In this document: positions 32,108 to 42,966 of the stretch, one piece after another | Layout of the letters: each line of letters begins with the position of its first letter | Position numbering within the stretch: the first letter of the stretch is position 1 | NCBI GenBank assembly: GCA_009809945.1 | Contig: WTPW01000017.1 | Location: 557,526-621,525, forward strand | DNA length: 64,000 nt | Direction: 5' to 3' | Source: Gigaspora margarita | Taxonomy: Eukaryota > Glomeromycota > Glomeromycetes > Diversisporales > Gigasporaceae | Program-made: the position numbers and the translations under genes | Notes under the pieces: model-generated | Told to the model about the DNA's origin: nothing | The model's input: only the letters and a program-made list of their open reading frames with translations | Databases searched by the model: none

Positions 32108-32571
32108 ATATATATATAATAAAATATCTGGATACTATATTCATCTTAACTCTAATCTATTTTGCAACATATATTAGCAAAGAAGTTTCTAATATGCACC
32201 TATTACAATATTTATAATAGCAACTTGATTTATTATTCTAATAATATAGATGCACTATTAATTTATCTACTGTCTTCCTTCTCTATAATTTCACAGTTTG
32301 TTGTAGCAAAAATGGTGATTATAAAGAAATATGATTATATAATAATTAGACTACTCCAAGTTGATTTGTGTTTAACATAAAAAATATTCTGTAAAAAGAG
32401 AAGTGGGCATTAAACAATACCAAAATACAAAAATAAAAATTCAAAAAATATTTAGAAGCTTGGAGAATGCTCTAAATTTATTTTTAGCTTTTCTAGGCTA
32501 TCCAGAATTTTCTAATTATACTGCCAAGCATATTTATACTTTTCAATATACCATATAGCACTACTGTATGT
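32108..32571. other. No gene recognised
   Basis: AT-rich. The open frame at 32162-32380 has no recognisable features and no repeats of note were seen. Confidence 0.4.
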
Positions 32572-33047
32572 GTCCAAAAACAGGCTACTATCTAAAATAA
32601 GCTAATCTCTCCCTTTTGGTCAAAAACTTAAAAATATCTTTAATTTGAAAATAAGCTACCTATGATAGACAATAGTTGCTATATAGAAAGTCCAAATTCT
32701 ACCAAGTAAATTAATTATCATTGCTTATATATACATATTCAGAAGATCAAAATACACATACTTTATAATTTTTAACTAGATTAATGAACATTTTATTATT
32801 TGACTTTTAATTTTTATGTTCAACAAAAAAATTAAAATTTTTAAAAAATATATTTGATAAACATAAAAAATTAAATATTAAATACTAATTAATTCTTTAA
32901 TATGTATGAAAATTTTAGAGAATATGTATTTTATCTTCTAAATATATTTATTTAAATGCTTTTAATCAATTTATATAGTAAAATTTGGACTTTACTATAT
33001 AGCAACTACTTGTGATCACTAAAAAACCTCTTTCATCTAAAAATATA
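32572..33047. repeat. AATAAGC palindrome family, copy 1
   Basis: Outer words AAAATAAGCTA (left) face related words on the right. The core is a foldback in which AGTTGCTATATAGAAAGTCC (32666) is mirrored by GGACTTTACTATATAGCAAC (32988-33007), around an AT-rich centre near 32835. The same layout recurs at 34063, 35325 and 49865. Confidence 0.7.
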
Positions 33048-33462
33048 GTAGCCTACCATATTATTATGATCACTTTTTAAAAATTTATACAGAGCTAAAT
33101 ATTTAAGTTATTAAGCTAAAAATCAAATTATAAATTCTTTAAATCTATATCTTTTAAATAAAAAAAGTTTAAACTACAGTTTATTAAATAATTAAGTTTA
33201 AGTAAAATATTAGATTTTTATATTTGACCAGTTTTTATTATTGTACAAAATTAATTAATCTAATAACTGTATAGCAAATATTAATTTTTTATAATCTAAA
33301 TGGCTTTCAAAAATAAGCAAAAATTATTCAGTATAACAAATTACACATAATCTCAAATTTTTATAAAATTTTAAAAAATTTTAAGGTAGTTATTATTTCT
33401 AAATATAGTAATACAATTATTAATTCAAAATTATATCATTACCAAATATAAGGGATGGCTAA

Positions 33463-33731
33463 AGCCATGTACGTATGTGTTTTTTGAAAATTTAGTTAAA
33501 ATTAGGATTAGAGCCTGTTTAGCATTAGGGTCAGGGTTAGTGTTAGGATAGACATATAGGTAAAATTGCCTTCTCAGCATTTTTTATTAATGGCCCAAGA
33601 CAGATTTGAACTGCTGTTTTTATGTGCTTGTATTTTTTTGTTTTTTTGTCTTCTTCGAGCTGATCTATGTAAACATATTTTGTGACTCTGGTTAGTTGAT
33701 TTACACAAAAATGTCACGTGGGTACATGGCT
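33463..33731. mobile_element. TTAA-type MITE, copy 1
   Basis: Starts (CTAA)AGCCATGTACGTATGTG and ends CACGTGGGTACATGGCT(TTAA). Inside are degenerate TTAGGG-like words (33500-33545) and a TTTTTATTAATGGCCCAAG segment. TTAA flanks suggest a piggyBac-like target choice, but this is inference. Confidence 0.65.
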
Positions 33732-33763
33732 TTAAATGACTTCCAAATATAGGAGACTGTTAA

Positions 33764-34023
33764 AGCCAGGTGCCTTTATATGTTTTTTATTACTTAATTA
33801 AAATTAGGGTAAGGGTTAGTTAAAAGTTAGGGTTAGGGATATCTTATAGATAAAATTGCCTTCCTGACATTTTTTATTAATTCTCCGAGACAGGTTTAGA
33901 CACTCGTTTCTTGTAGTTATGTGTTTTTCATTTTTTTTCTTTGTTTTTGTCTTTTTGGGCTGATTTTTGATGATCAAAATTTACAATTTTGATTGGATGT
34001 TAGTCACGTGATGGCACCTGGCT
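33764..34023. mobile_element. TTAA-type MITE, copy 2
   Basis: Bounded by TTAA at 33760-33763 and 34024-34027, with ends AGCCAGGTGCC and GGCACCTGGCT. Colinear with copy 1, including a TTAGGG-like stretch at 33800-33840 and ACATTTTTTATTAAT. Both copies and their CCAAATATAG flanks look like a tandem duplication. Confidence 0.75.
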
Positions 34024-34062
34024 TTAACAAATCCCCAAATATAGTAATTTTATTACTATATA

Positions 34063-34382
34063 TACTATAGATTCCTGAAAATAAGCAACTCCGAAAATAA
34101 GCAACCCCCCTGATTTTTTTCAAAATTTCAAAAAATGTATTAACAGTTGCTACATATAAAGTCCAAATTTTACTAAGTAAACCTCAAACGTGTCATCAAG
34201 TAAACTTGTTTAGGACACAAAAATACACTTACAGTAAAAATTTCAGGTCATTTGGACAACTTTTTATTAGTACGTTTTTCAATTTTTCAAAAAATTCAAC
34301 AATTTGAAAATAAGCAACCCCTCCGCTTTTTTGTGTAATTTTTGGCCAAAAAAAGGTTGCTTATTTTCAGGAATATACGGTA
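34063..34382. mobile_element. AATAAGC MITE, copy 2, TA-flanked
   Basis: Left end TACTATAGATTCCTGAAAA, right end TTTTCAGGAATATACGGTA, each running into AATAAGCAAC or its complement. The inside holds ACAGTTGCTACATATAAAGTCC. The TA at the ends fits a Tc1/mariner-type element. Confidence 0.7.
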
Positions 34383-34766
34383 GTAATTAAATAAATATTT
34401 TTTAAAAAATTATAAAATTTTTAAAATATATACAATTTGTTATGCTAAATAACTTTATTTAAAAAAATTGCTAGTTTATTAATAAAAAATTTAAGTTTAT
34501 ACATTACTATATTTAGTAATTCTAGTTACTATGAAAACTATATTAAAATTTAGAAAATCAGTCAAATGTAAAAATCTAACCTTTTACTTAAACTTAATTA
34601 TCTCAAAAACTGAGCATAAAATTTTTAAACTTTTTTTTATTTAAAAGATATAGATTTAAAGAATTTATGATTTAATTTTAGCTTAATATTTAGATATTTA
34701 ATTCTGTATAAATTTTTAAGAAGTGTATACAATAATATGGTAAGCCACTGTAAGCTACTGATTTTG

Positions 34767-35324
34767 TATAACTTTGCCCAAAACAGGTAGCTTAGACCAT
34801 TCCAATTTGATTCTATGTTTAACATAATACTAATAAATTATTTGCAGCTCTAAACATAAAGGGGGACATTGGCAATTTTTATATTAAGTGATGTTTATTA
34901 CCTCCTCTATCTGAGGCTCAAAAAGGGAGGGTAATATTAAATATAGTTTTAACTTAAAGTGGCCTTACCCTATATAATCACATCTAATACTGTAATTTAT
35001 ATTATGTGATTATATATAAGTAAATATTATAATCACAAATAGTTGCTATATATAAAAGTCCAAATTGTATCAAGTAAATCAACTTTTATACATTAAATAA
35101 AATTTTTGAAATAATAAATTATACATATTTTAAAATTTTTATATAATTTGAATTAACTTTTATTAATTTACTTACTTAATTTACTTTAGATAAAAAAATA
35201 AATTATTTTTATGTCCAATATATAATAAAAAAACAAATTAATAATAGTTTGTCAAAAATTTAGAATATGTGTAATTTGCTATATTAAGCAGCTTACTTAA
35301 TGTATTAATCGAGTTACTTATCAT
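34767..35324. other. AT-rich, no gene
   Basis: Includes another AGTTGCTATATATAAAAGTCC word at 35041, a fragment of the AATAAGC palindrome family. Nothing coding. Confidence 0.4.
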
Positions 35325-36110
35325 ATATTTCTAAAAATAAGCTACTTTTGTTTTGACCAAAAAACCCAAAAATTTATTTAACAAAAATAAGCTATTCCTA
35401 TAATTGATAATAGTAACTATATAGTCAGTGTTGTCACTTGGCTATTTGGCCAGCCACTGGCCGTGGCCAATGGCCATGGCCAAATGGCCAAAATGGGCAA
35501 AAAAATTATTTGGCCGAAATGGCCAAATATTTATATAGTCAAACTTTGCAATATGATTGGCTAAATTATATAAATTATAAATTTTTGACCAAAATTTGGC
35601 CATTGGCCATTGGCCGTTGGCCAGTTGGCCATCTGGCCAGCCCTCAAAAATTGTTTGGCCACAAAAGTTGCCAACATTGTATATAGTAAGTCCAAATTTT
35701 ATTATAAATTGATAATAATTGCTTAAGTAACCTTATTTAGAAGATCAATATATATATGTATTGAATTTTTTTATACAAATTGAAGAAGGTTTTATTATTT
35801 GGCTTTAATTTTTTACATTCAATAATAAAATTAGATTTTTTTTAAAAACTATATTCAATAAATGTAAAAATTAAAAGTTAAATAATAAAAAGTTATCAAA
35901 TTTTGATAAAAATTTACAGTATATATATTTAACTCTTTTGAACACATTTATTTAAGTGATTATAACTGATTTACATAGTTGAATTTGGACTTCACTATGT
36001 AGCAACTACTTGCAATCACTAAAACCTAAATTTAATCTGAAAATAAGCTACTTCCAATTTTTTGCCTAAAAATATAGTTTATTTTCAGGAATCTAAAGTA
36101 GTAAAATTTG
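35325..36110. repeat. AATAAGC palindrome family, copy 3
   Basis: Left end TTTCTAAAAATAAGCTACTT, right end GTTTATTTTCAGGAATCTA. The core foldback has AGTCCAAATTTTATT on the left and AATTTGGACTTCACTATGT on the right, centred near 35850. The left arm is interrupted by the hAT-like MITE at 35426-35679. Confidence 0.65.
35426..35679. mobile_element. hAT-like MITE, exact 8-bp TSD
   Basis: Starts CAGTGTTGTCACTTGG and ends CAAAAGTTGCCAACATTG; TATATAGT is duplicated at 35418-35425 and 35680-35687. CAGTGTTG ends with 8-bp duplications are typical hAT features. The interior is a run of TTGGCCA/TGGCC words in both orientations, which gives the apparent open frame at 35438-35686. Confidence 0.88.
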
Positions 36111-36299
36111 GATTTTTATATATAATATTGTGATTATATTAATAATTGGTACTATAATTCAAAATGCAATGCAATTTGTTGTAAAGTAATAATTATTTTA
36201 TTTATTTTTTTTTGATTTCAAAGTGCCCACTTTGGAACATAGGAGTTTTTTTCAAAATATTAGGGCAATCAATGATCCACATGGAGTCATTAGCATTTG

Positions 36300-36760
36300 T
36301 TACATAGATGAGGATCCAACTAGCCACATGTATACTTTTGGCAGTGTTGTCACAGGAGAGCTTTGGACAATGATTTGGACAATTTTGAACAATTTTGAAC
36401 AATTAAATAAAGTAAAATTACTTAAAATTTTATTAAGATAACCTATTTTAATTTTAACTAGAATGTGTTCAGCATCTAAAAAATATATATATATATATAA
36501 TTTTTAGATAGATTTATTAATTATTAAAGCCTGGACAAGCTTTGAACAATTTTGGACATTTGGACAATTTTGGATATAAACATGCCAAAAAGGCTGTGGA
36601 TAGCCAAAATGTACAATACTGCTTTTGGTATCTAATTTGTGTGGCCTGCTCTAAGGTTCTACACTAGCTGCTATACCTGCAACCCAACTATGGGAATTGC
36701 ATATTTAAACTCTCTGATCTTTAGTTCCTCCTGCTAATCTATTCTGTATTACCAGAACAG
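36300..36760 (-). repeat. Dispersed repeat 'B', copy 2 (interrupted)
   Basis: The plus strand reads CCAACTAGCCACATG...ACTTTTGG, then, after an insertion, GGTTCTACACTAGCTGC and CTGCAACCCAAC...CTCTCTGATC. This is the reverse of 24655-25000 and the same direction as 58970-59105. The apparent frame at 36223-36441 is not coding. Confidence 0.65.
36342..36621. mobile_element. hAT-like MITE, 7-bp direct repeat at ends
   Basis: Starts CAGTGTTGTCAC, ends GTACAATACTG, flanked by CTTTTGG at 36335-36341 and 36622-36628. Filled with TTTGGACAATTTTGAACAA words. Two other copies of the host repeat lack it (24655-25000 and 58970-59105), giving independent support for the insertion. Confidence 0.8.
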
Positions 36761-36959
36761 TCCTATTATATAAGTCTGTCAGACAGTTTCAGATAGTATC
36801 TATAGTCCTTAGAACCTAGCCAGGCATTTTTGGTCCTGTTATCTTCAAGAAAAACTTGGTAGGGCAGTTTCTGTCCTACACAGGTATTATCTATGCTTTC
36901 AGTAATTATCACTATAACCAAAACCAACACTTGCAAGACAAGGTTACCCCTGTTCTTTT

Positions 36960-37510
36960 ACCAATACATACTTTTGGTCTTGTAAAGTTTCTCAACCCAA
37001 GCACCCAGTTAGTCCCTCTTCTGGCTTCTTTTTTCCAGTCGCAGTTCTACTTCCAATTAAGACTCAGAAGGGTTGGTTAATCTGGCATAGGACCCCAGAC
37101 ATCTAGTATAGAGATCATATTTGAATTTTTTTAGCAAAAACACCTAAAATTTAAAAAACAAAAACAGTTTTTGGCAATTTTCTTGGCTCTAGTGGTCCAA
37201 TTTGAATGAACTTTTTTTAAGTAAAGCTCTTAGTTAGGCACATTAAACAAAAAAAGTGTATTCAATTCTGATTACTGGTTTAGAAGTTATTAAAGCAAAT
37301 ATGTTTTATCATTTTTAGCAAATTAGATCAAAATTGGCCAAAATCCAGTTATGACTATATGAGAGATGTCCGGGGTTCTCCTGGCATTAAGATGCTTTAT
37401 AGTTTTTCTCCTCTTGGTACATGCTTCTGAAAAACATGTTTTTTTCCTAGTATGACTTCAGCAGTCCAATTGGTAGAGTCCTCCAATTCTTTTTATCGTT
37501 GGCCTACTTC
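36960..37510 (-). repeat. Dispersed repeat 'A', copy 2 (interrupted)
   Basis: On the minus strand this matches the 5' half of the retroposon at 26174. Shared words include GAAGCATGTA...AGAAG, TAATGCCAGG, TAACCAA, CTTCTG and GACTGG. It is split by the MITE at 37089-37379. The plus strand near 37455 reads CAATTGGTAGAG, a D-arm-like word, but the other copy is less tRNA-like. Confidence 0.65.
37089..37379. mobile_element. AGGACC-family MITE, 8-bp TSD (one mismatch)
   Basis: Starts AGGACCCCAGACATCTAG and ends GAGAGATGTCCGGGGTTCT. The flanks are TCTGGCAT (37081-37088) and CCTGGCAT (37380-37387). Internally it matches 38925-39220, with shared AGCAAAAAC and CAAAATCCAGTTATGAC. The uninterrupted site is seen in the related repeat near 26300. 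Confidence 0.88.
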
Positions 37511-38916
37511 TGATCAGTCCCTGTTCAAGATTCTTTTCTCTGGTGCTATCAAAAGTTGGCTACTTCTCTACTTGGGTCTTGCCAAATGGGTTCTGATTTG
37601 CTAATTCCCAGGATTTGTGTACCATCTTTTCTCTTGTATAATATTATACAGGTTAGTTAGCTCCCAATAACTGGTATGACCCAGGTTACAGATCTATTGA
37701 TCCAATTAGTTGGAGTCAGATCAGTTCTGTAATACAGATAAAGCTTTTCGAAAATATCTTTAGTAGGATTCAAACCCTGCATCTGTCACTTGGGAATGAC
37801 AACAACTCAACTTCACTATATCACTACACTTAATAATTATTATTGCAAAAGTCATAATTGTAATAATAATTACAATAAAGGAACTCTTTTCAACAATCAC
37901 TTGGACCAAATTTTTTCACCAAAGAAAAATATAATTCTCTTGTTGAAGAGTTATCTACATGTAATGTGTACAGAAAATAGTATTTATAAATATCAACTAT
38001 TTTTTTGGGGACTTCTTTTTATATTCATTATGCAAACCAAATGTGTCTTCTTACAAGATAACTGGCAAGAGGTATTGCCCTTGTATGAGAAATTTTGGTA
38101 GAAAGCTAAGAAGCTCTTCTGTTGACAAATAACCTATAGTAAAACAACAGAGAATACCAAGAAAATGCATTTTTTTAGTATACTTTTCTTTAAGTTTGGT
38201 ACAAGTATTTCCTATCACTTCTTTTGCCCACTTTTTTTTCTTCAAAATTTTTTATAAAAAGTGGGCAAAACTGTTTACTCCATTAAAAGATTGACAATAA
38301 TTACACTTCCATTTTTAGATGAACTCAGTAGATTGCAATCTTGTATTTGTTTGGTTAGATATTAGCATGTACTACCTCTGATAATGTGATGATGAACTAT
38401 GCTAATAGTAAAAGAGATATCTAAAAGTTAAATTAGAGTTAGAAAAAATAATTTTAGCTAGAGCTAAGCTTTACAATAGAGATATACAATATTTGCAGTT
38501 GTTATATAATTTTTATACCTGGCAAAGGTTATAATAGTGCTTTTCATTTTTTTGTTATGCTTTTTTTTTCTGGTTTGTTTTTTTTCTTTGTATCACTTTG
38601 CAGCACTCAGCTATCATGTACTGTTATCTTTTTGCCTTTTTTTTCTTTTTATTTGTGTTATTTGTTGGTCTTTTTGCTTAGATTGTATAAATTATTTTCC
38701 CCTTTATATTATTTCTCTTTTTTTTGTTATATGTTTTTTTCTAGTAGAATCCTATTACTTGGAAAGCTAAGAGAAGAAGATTTAAAAAGTAGGCAGTCAT
38801 GATAAGCTCTCTGTTTCAAACTAAGGTTGGAACAGTACAGCAAATTGTATTTGAAGATTTACCAAAATAAACAAATTGTTGAATAAAATCAGGTTTTTAT
38901 TTTAAGTAACTACTTG
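37511..38916. other. No gene recognised
   Basis: 37650-37790 contains GGATTCAAACCCTG, a B-box-like word that may mark a SINE fragment. Frames at 37790-38101 (plus) and 38051-38245 (minus) overlap and neither shows a domain. 38530-38740 is T-rich and yields only low-complexity phenylalanine frames. Confidence 0.4.
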
Positions 38917-38924
38917 CAAATATG

Positions 38925-39220
38925 AGGACTGGACATCTAGTACAGAGATTATACTTAATTTTTTTTTAGCAAAAACTTCTGAAATTTAAGAAGCAAAAAA
39001 AATAGTTTTTGGCAATTATCTTGCATCTAGTAGTCCAATTTGAATAAATATTTTTTTAAAATGAAGCTTTCAGTGAGGCACGTCTAATATAAAAAAGTTC
39101 ATCAATTCTGATTACTAGATCAAAAGTTATTTAAACAAATGTATATTGTTATTTTTAGCAAATTGGGCCAAAATTGTCCAAAATCCAGTTATGACCTATA
39201 TAAGAGATGTCTGGGGTCCT
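38925..39220. mobile_element. AGGACC-family MITE, exact 8-bp TSD
   Basis: Starts AGGACTGGACATCTAG and ends AGAGATGTCTGGGGTCCT. CAAATATG is duplicated at 38917-38924 and 39221-39228. A sister of 37089-37379 and of the ends of 6521-8613. Confidence 0.92.
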
Positions 39221-39284
39221 CAAATATGGCTTATAAATACAATACTCTTAAATAAAGTGAAGTATTGGTGGGACTGTCTAAGTT

Positions 39285-39450
39285 TAAAAAAATAATAATA
39301 ATTATGATATGTAATAATAATTACGATATGTTATAATTATTAAGATATATAATAATAATTACAACATGTTGTAATTATTTAATAATTATAACATGTTATA
39401 ATTATTATTACATTTTGTAATTATAACTATTTGTAGTAATTATTATTAGG
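39285..39450. repeat. AATAATTAC/GTAATTATT low-complexity foldback
   Basis: Alternating AATAATAATTA and TAATTATTATT words with ACATGTTGT form an imperfect hairpin. A similar tract lies at 41065-41160. Confidence 0.6.
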
Positions 39451-39734
39451 CTACATAAAGTTAATTTTTTATTTTGCATAATCTAGTATTTCAAAATTTT
39501 ATTGAATTAGATTTTTTTTAAAAAAACCTTAAGATTATACAAAGTTAAGTCTTTAGTTTGTATAACATGGAATCTGAAAATTTTTGTTTTTTTTATCAGG
39601 CCTATCAGGTGATTTCAAAAAAATCAAGTCATTATCAGGTGATACTAGAGAAAAAATTAAAATAAAAAAATAGAATAATTTGTACAATAGGAATTTTTTT
39701 TAAAAAACATTTTTTGTAAAAGTTGGGTCATTAG

Positions 39735-40161
39735 CACAGATTGAACAAATAAATACTAGGCACATACTAGGTATATAACGGAAACAAGTTTCTTGATATG
39801 TATCTAGTATTCAACCAGGGATCTACAAATAATAAATATATATTAGTAGCATATAGGATGCATAATAGTGAGCTACTGGTAGGTCAATATCAGTAATATA
39901 ACAGTAATATACTAGAACATCCTAGTATCTTACTTTTAGTCCAAATATGACTAATAGTAAGATACTAGGATGTTCTAGTATGTTACTGTTATGTTACTGA
40001 TATTGACCTACCTTCCAGTAGCTTATTGTTATATATTCTATATGCTATCAATATGCATCCATTATTTGGCAAATCTCTGGTTGAATACCGGGTACATACT
40101 GAAACTCTTGTTTTCTATTATTTACCTGGTATATACCCAGAATTCATTTGTTTAACCTGTG
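39735..40161. mobile_element. 427-bp foldback element
   Basis: Starts CACAGATTGAACAAATAAAT and ends ATTCATTTGTTTAACCTGTG. The inner arms (GTAATATACTAGAACATCC and complement) are nearly perfect around a centre at ~39940. No clear target duplication. Confidence 0.75.
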
Positions 40162-40221
40162 TGGGATATGCAAGATGAAAATTAATTTTGCTTACTTTAA
40201 AAATAAATATAATGTATATAC

Positions 40222-40580
40222 AGGATTTCAAAATATATATAGATAGGTTAGGTTAATTATAAAATTGTTAAAAATAGAAATATTTGCAAAACCCTTAAAA
40301 ATAAGCAAAAAAATTACTAAAAATAGAAAAAATCTGCATAAAAACCCCAAATAAGCAAACTAATACCTGACCTATTAGGACTCTAAAATATACATAAATA
40401 GGTCAGGTATTAGTTACTTACTTTTGGGGGTTTATACAGATTATTTCTATTTTTAGTAATTTTTTGCTTATTTTTGAGATTTTTTTGCAGATCTTTCCAT
40501 TTTTAATAATTTTATAATTAACCTGACCTATCTATGTATATTCCGGGATCCTAATCTATCTATGTATATTTCAGGGTCCT
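40222..40580. mobile_element. AGGAYCC-family MITE, exact 8-bp TSD, self-nested
   Basis: Starts AGGATTTCAAAATATATA and ends TATTTCAGGGTCCT. GTATATAC is duplicated at 40214-40221 and 40581-40588. A second copy of the same family is inserted in its right half. Confidence 0.9.
40377..40552. mobile_element. Nested AGGAYCC-family MITE
   Basis: Starts AGGACTCTAAAATATACA and ends TATATTCCGGGATCCT. The flanks GACCTATT and AATCTATC are each explainable as decayed copies of an 8-bp duplication GACCTATC, the sequence expected at this place in the outer element. Very close in sequence to 26481-26662. Confidence 0.82.
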
Positions 40581-40588
40581 GTATATAC

Positions 40589-41834
40589 TGTATTTAAATA
40601 TACAAAAATAGCAACTATAATAACATATATTAACAAGTAATATATTTTACTATCTTAGATAGCATTCACATAAAAAATTGTTCATTTAACCAATCAAAAT
40701 TTAGGATAGTAGTAATGTGATAGTCAAAACAAAGGGTTCTAGCACCTTACAAAATTACCACATTCCCAAAACAATGTATTTTGTTTCTAAGTAAAAAAAT
40801 TACATGTAAAATTAAAACTAAGAAAATTGCATTATAATTAGAGTTAGAGTTAAAAATATATAGTCTATATTATGGCTATTAGTAAAATTCATAAGAAACT
40901 TTTTAATTAGAATGCAGTAGATATTCCTAATAAAAATTTAGAGCTATATCTGTTTTTTGTAAAAAGGTGAGATTGCTTTGATTTTTACATTATACCTGAT
41001 TTTAAAATTTGATTAAATAACTAAAATATAAGCAATCTTTTAACTGCATTATTAAATATTAGCAACTGTATATAATAATTATTACTATGTATAGTAATTA
41101 TAGTTATTATATGTAGTAATTTATATGTAGTAATTATTACATGTCATAATAATTATAACAATTTTGGTTTTAAAAAGTCTATAAACATGTGTGTTATAAA
41201 TATAATTGTCATAACTAGCTATTTATGGTACCATACATAAGAGTATTTATACTAATAAAAAAATCTCAAAAGCTTCTAAAAAATGTGATAGTAATTATAA
41301 GCTATTTGTGATTATATAAAGGTATTATTTATATAAAAAAATGATAGTTAAAATTTGTATGATTATATAGAGGCTGTGACAATAAAGAAGGAGATAGTAG
41401 AGGAGGAAAACAGTATATTTGATCACAAAATATCAAGAAATTTGATATTTTCTATTCACAAAAAAAGTTAGTGGTTTGTTATCCAGAAATAGAATTAATT
41501 AATGTTGCAGCTGAAGCTAGAAATAGCTGAAGCTAGAAATTAGGGGCCTTGATTTAAAAATATTAACTTACCAATATCCACTTATACTCTTTTATTATTA
41601 AAACTAATTCTAAACTCTAAAAAAACTCTAACAAAAGGCCACAAAAATTTTTGAAATTTTCATATTAAAATAATTAAAATTTCAGCTTCAGCCATTTCTA
41701 GCTTTAGCCACGACAATTAATTTGACCAAATAGATCTTCTAACGGTTTATTTTTATAATGATGCTATTAATAAAAAAGTATAAAAGAAGTATAGAAGAAA
41801 TATGATTAGTTGGAATTAAAGAGAGCAATCGTCA
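40589..41834. other. AT-rich, no gene
   Basis: Contains an AT-rich alternating tract at 41065-41160 and a short inverted pair (AGCTGAAGCTAGAAAT near 41510 and ATTTCTAGCTTTAGCC near 41693). No coding potential was recognised. Confidence 0.4.
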
Positions 41835-42015
41835 TACCGTATTCCTCCGAAAATAAGCACCCTTTTTTTACTATAGGGGTGCTTATTTTTGGGTATAATA
41901 TCAACTAATAATTCGAATGATTTGATATTTAGTTGCTTATTTCTATAATATAAGGGGTGCATATTTTCGGGTATATATGAATTGTAGGGGTGCTTATTTT
42001 CGGAGAAATACGGTA
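41835..42015. mobile_element. TACCGTATT-ended MITE (Tc1/mariner-like)
   Basis: Starts TACCGTATTCCTCCGAAAA and ends TTTTCGGAGAAATACGGTA, each leading into AATAAGCACCC or its complement. Internal GGGTGCTTATTTT words repeat the terminal motif. 181 bp with TA at both ends. The terminal motif resembles that of 34063-34382. Confidence 0.8.
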
Positions 42016-42022
42016 TATTAGA

Positions 42023-42966
42023 TAATTATACAAATGCATTGGATATGATTTTCTCAATATGTAGAGATATCAACTGTACAAATGATTATATAATGCTAGT
42101 TGTCAATAGGATGTTAATAGATCTTTTTGACAATGTAATTCTAGCAACTTTAGACATATATGCAGTACTTTTTTGTTCATGTTCTTTTGTCAAAAACTTG
42201 CATAGCAAAATAAGAGCAAATACATTGTCAAACAATAGTGCAGAATATATTATTCAATAGATGTGCATTCTAGGTATATTAAATAAATAATTTCTTTATT
42301 AAATATATAGTATGTTAATGCACAAACAATACAGATAAAATTAAAAAAATTTAAAAAATAGATGTACATAGGCAATCATTATTTAAAGAAGCATTTAACA
42401 CAAAAAGAAGATACCTATTCACCCTTTCCACACTCGACTATTTGGTAGATAAAACATCATTGTTCTGGATTATTTTTGCCAAATCTTCCAACATATTAGC
42501 ACAATTTCTGGCATTGTAGGTGATAAAGGTAAAAAGCAAAGAAATAAAGAAGAGACCTTTAAAATATAAACTTGCAGTTTTAGGTGAGGATGTTGACATT
42601 ATGTGCTTACCTACAGGATACAGTACCGAGGCACCTCCTTTACCAGAACTTTGTAATGATTGTTATGATATATTGAATGAGAAAAGAGGTAGCACTGTGT
42701 TTATTTACTGTCATAGCTTCAATTGGTATTGCTATAATAAAATGTAATTCAGTTGTTAGCTCTGCGAACAATATTGCAAAACTGGAATCAACAAGAATAT
42801 TAAATCATTTCCTGAAAGACTTGGAGGAGGAGCAAAAATTCTTACTTAAAATGATAGACTTGAGGAAGAATCACAAGATTTAGAAGACTCAAAAGAACAT
42901 GAAGATATATCAGAAAAAGTGTGTGTGGATTTACAAAACGCATTAGAGGATTTAGACAAATGGTAA
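42023..42966 (+). pseudogene. Dead copy of a zinc-binding protein, probably a Glomeromycotina multicopy family
   Basis: The plus strand, over three frames, reads LDIYAVLF and NLHSKIRANTLSNNSAEYI (about 42155-42258). It continues with FNTKRRYLFTLSTLDYLVDK (about 42396-42455), then GEDVDIMCLPTGYST. A Cys-rich part follows, CNDCYDIL...YCHSFNWYC...CEQYC, and then an acidic C-terminus ending ALEDLDKW and a stop. In-frame stops in the Cys-rich and acidic parts are explainable as CAA/CAG to TAA/TAG. I remember proteins of this layout as very numerous in arbuscular mycorrhizal fungi, and they are probably transposon-associated. That is memory, not a search, and the function is unknown. Confidence 0.5.

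Larger units (their letters stand above)
33048..34766. repeat. Large inverted repeat enclosing three smaller elements
   Basis: The left arm (33048-33440) begins AGTAGCCTACCATATTATT and contains ATTCTTTAAATCTATATC. The right arm (34390-34766) carries the complement (GATATAGATTTAAAGAAT near 34648) and ends AATATGGTAAGCCACTG. The space between is filled by two TTAA-flanked MITEs and one AATAAGC element. Confidence 0.7.

Noticed and set aside
37440..37790. Possible tRNA genes (CAATTGGTAGAG and GGATTCAAACCCTG words)
   Set aside because: A- and B-box-like words are present, but no acceptor-stem pairing or full cloverleaf could be built; more likely SINE debris.
37790..38245. Opposing open frames of 103 and 64 residues
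   Set aside because: They overlap on opposite strands, neither has a recognisable domain, and flanking frames are closed.
38537..38802. Two overlapping hydrophobic frames that look like membrane proteins
   Set aside because: They come from T-rich sequence; hydrophobicity is what any T-rich frame gives.
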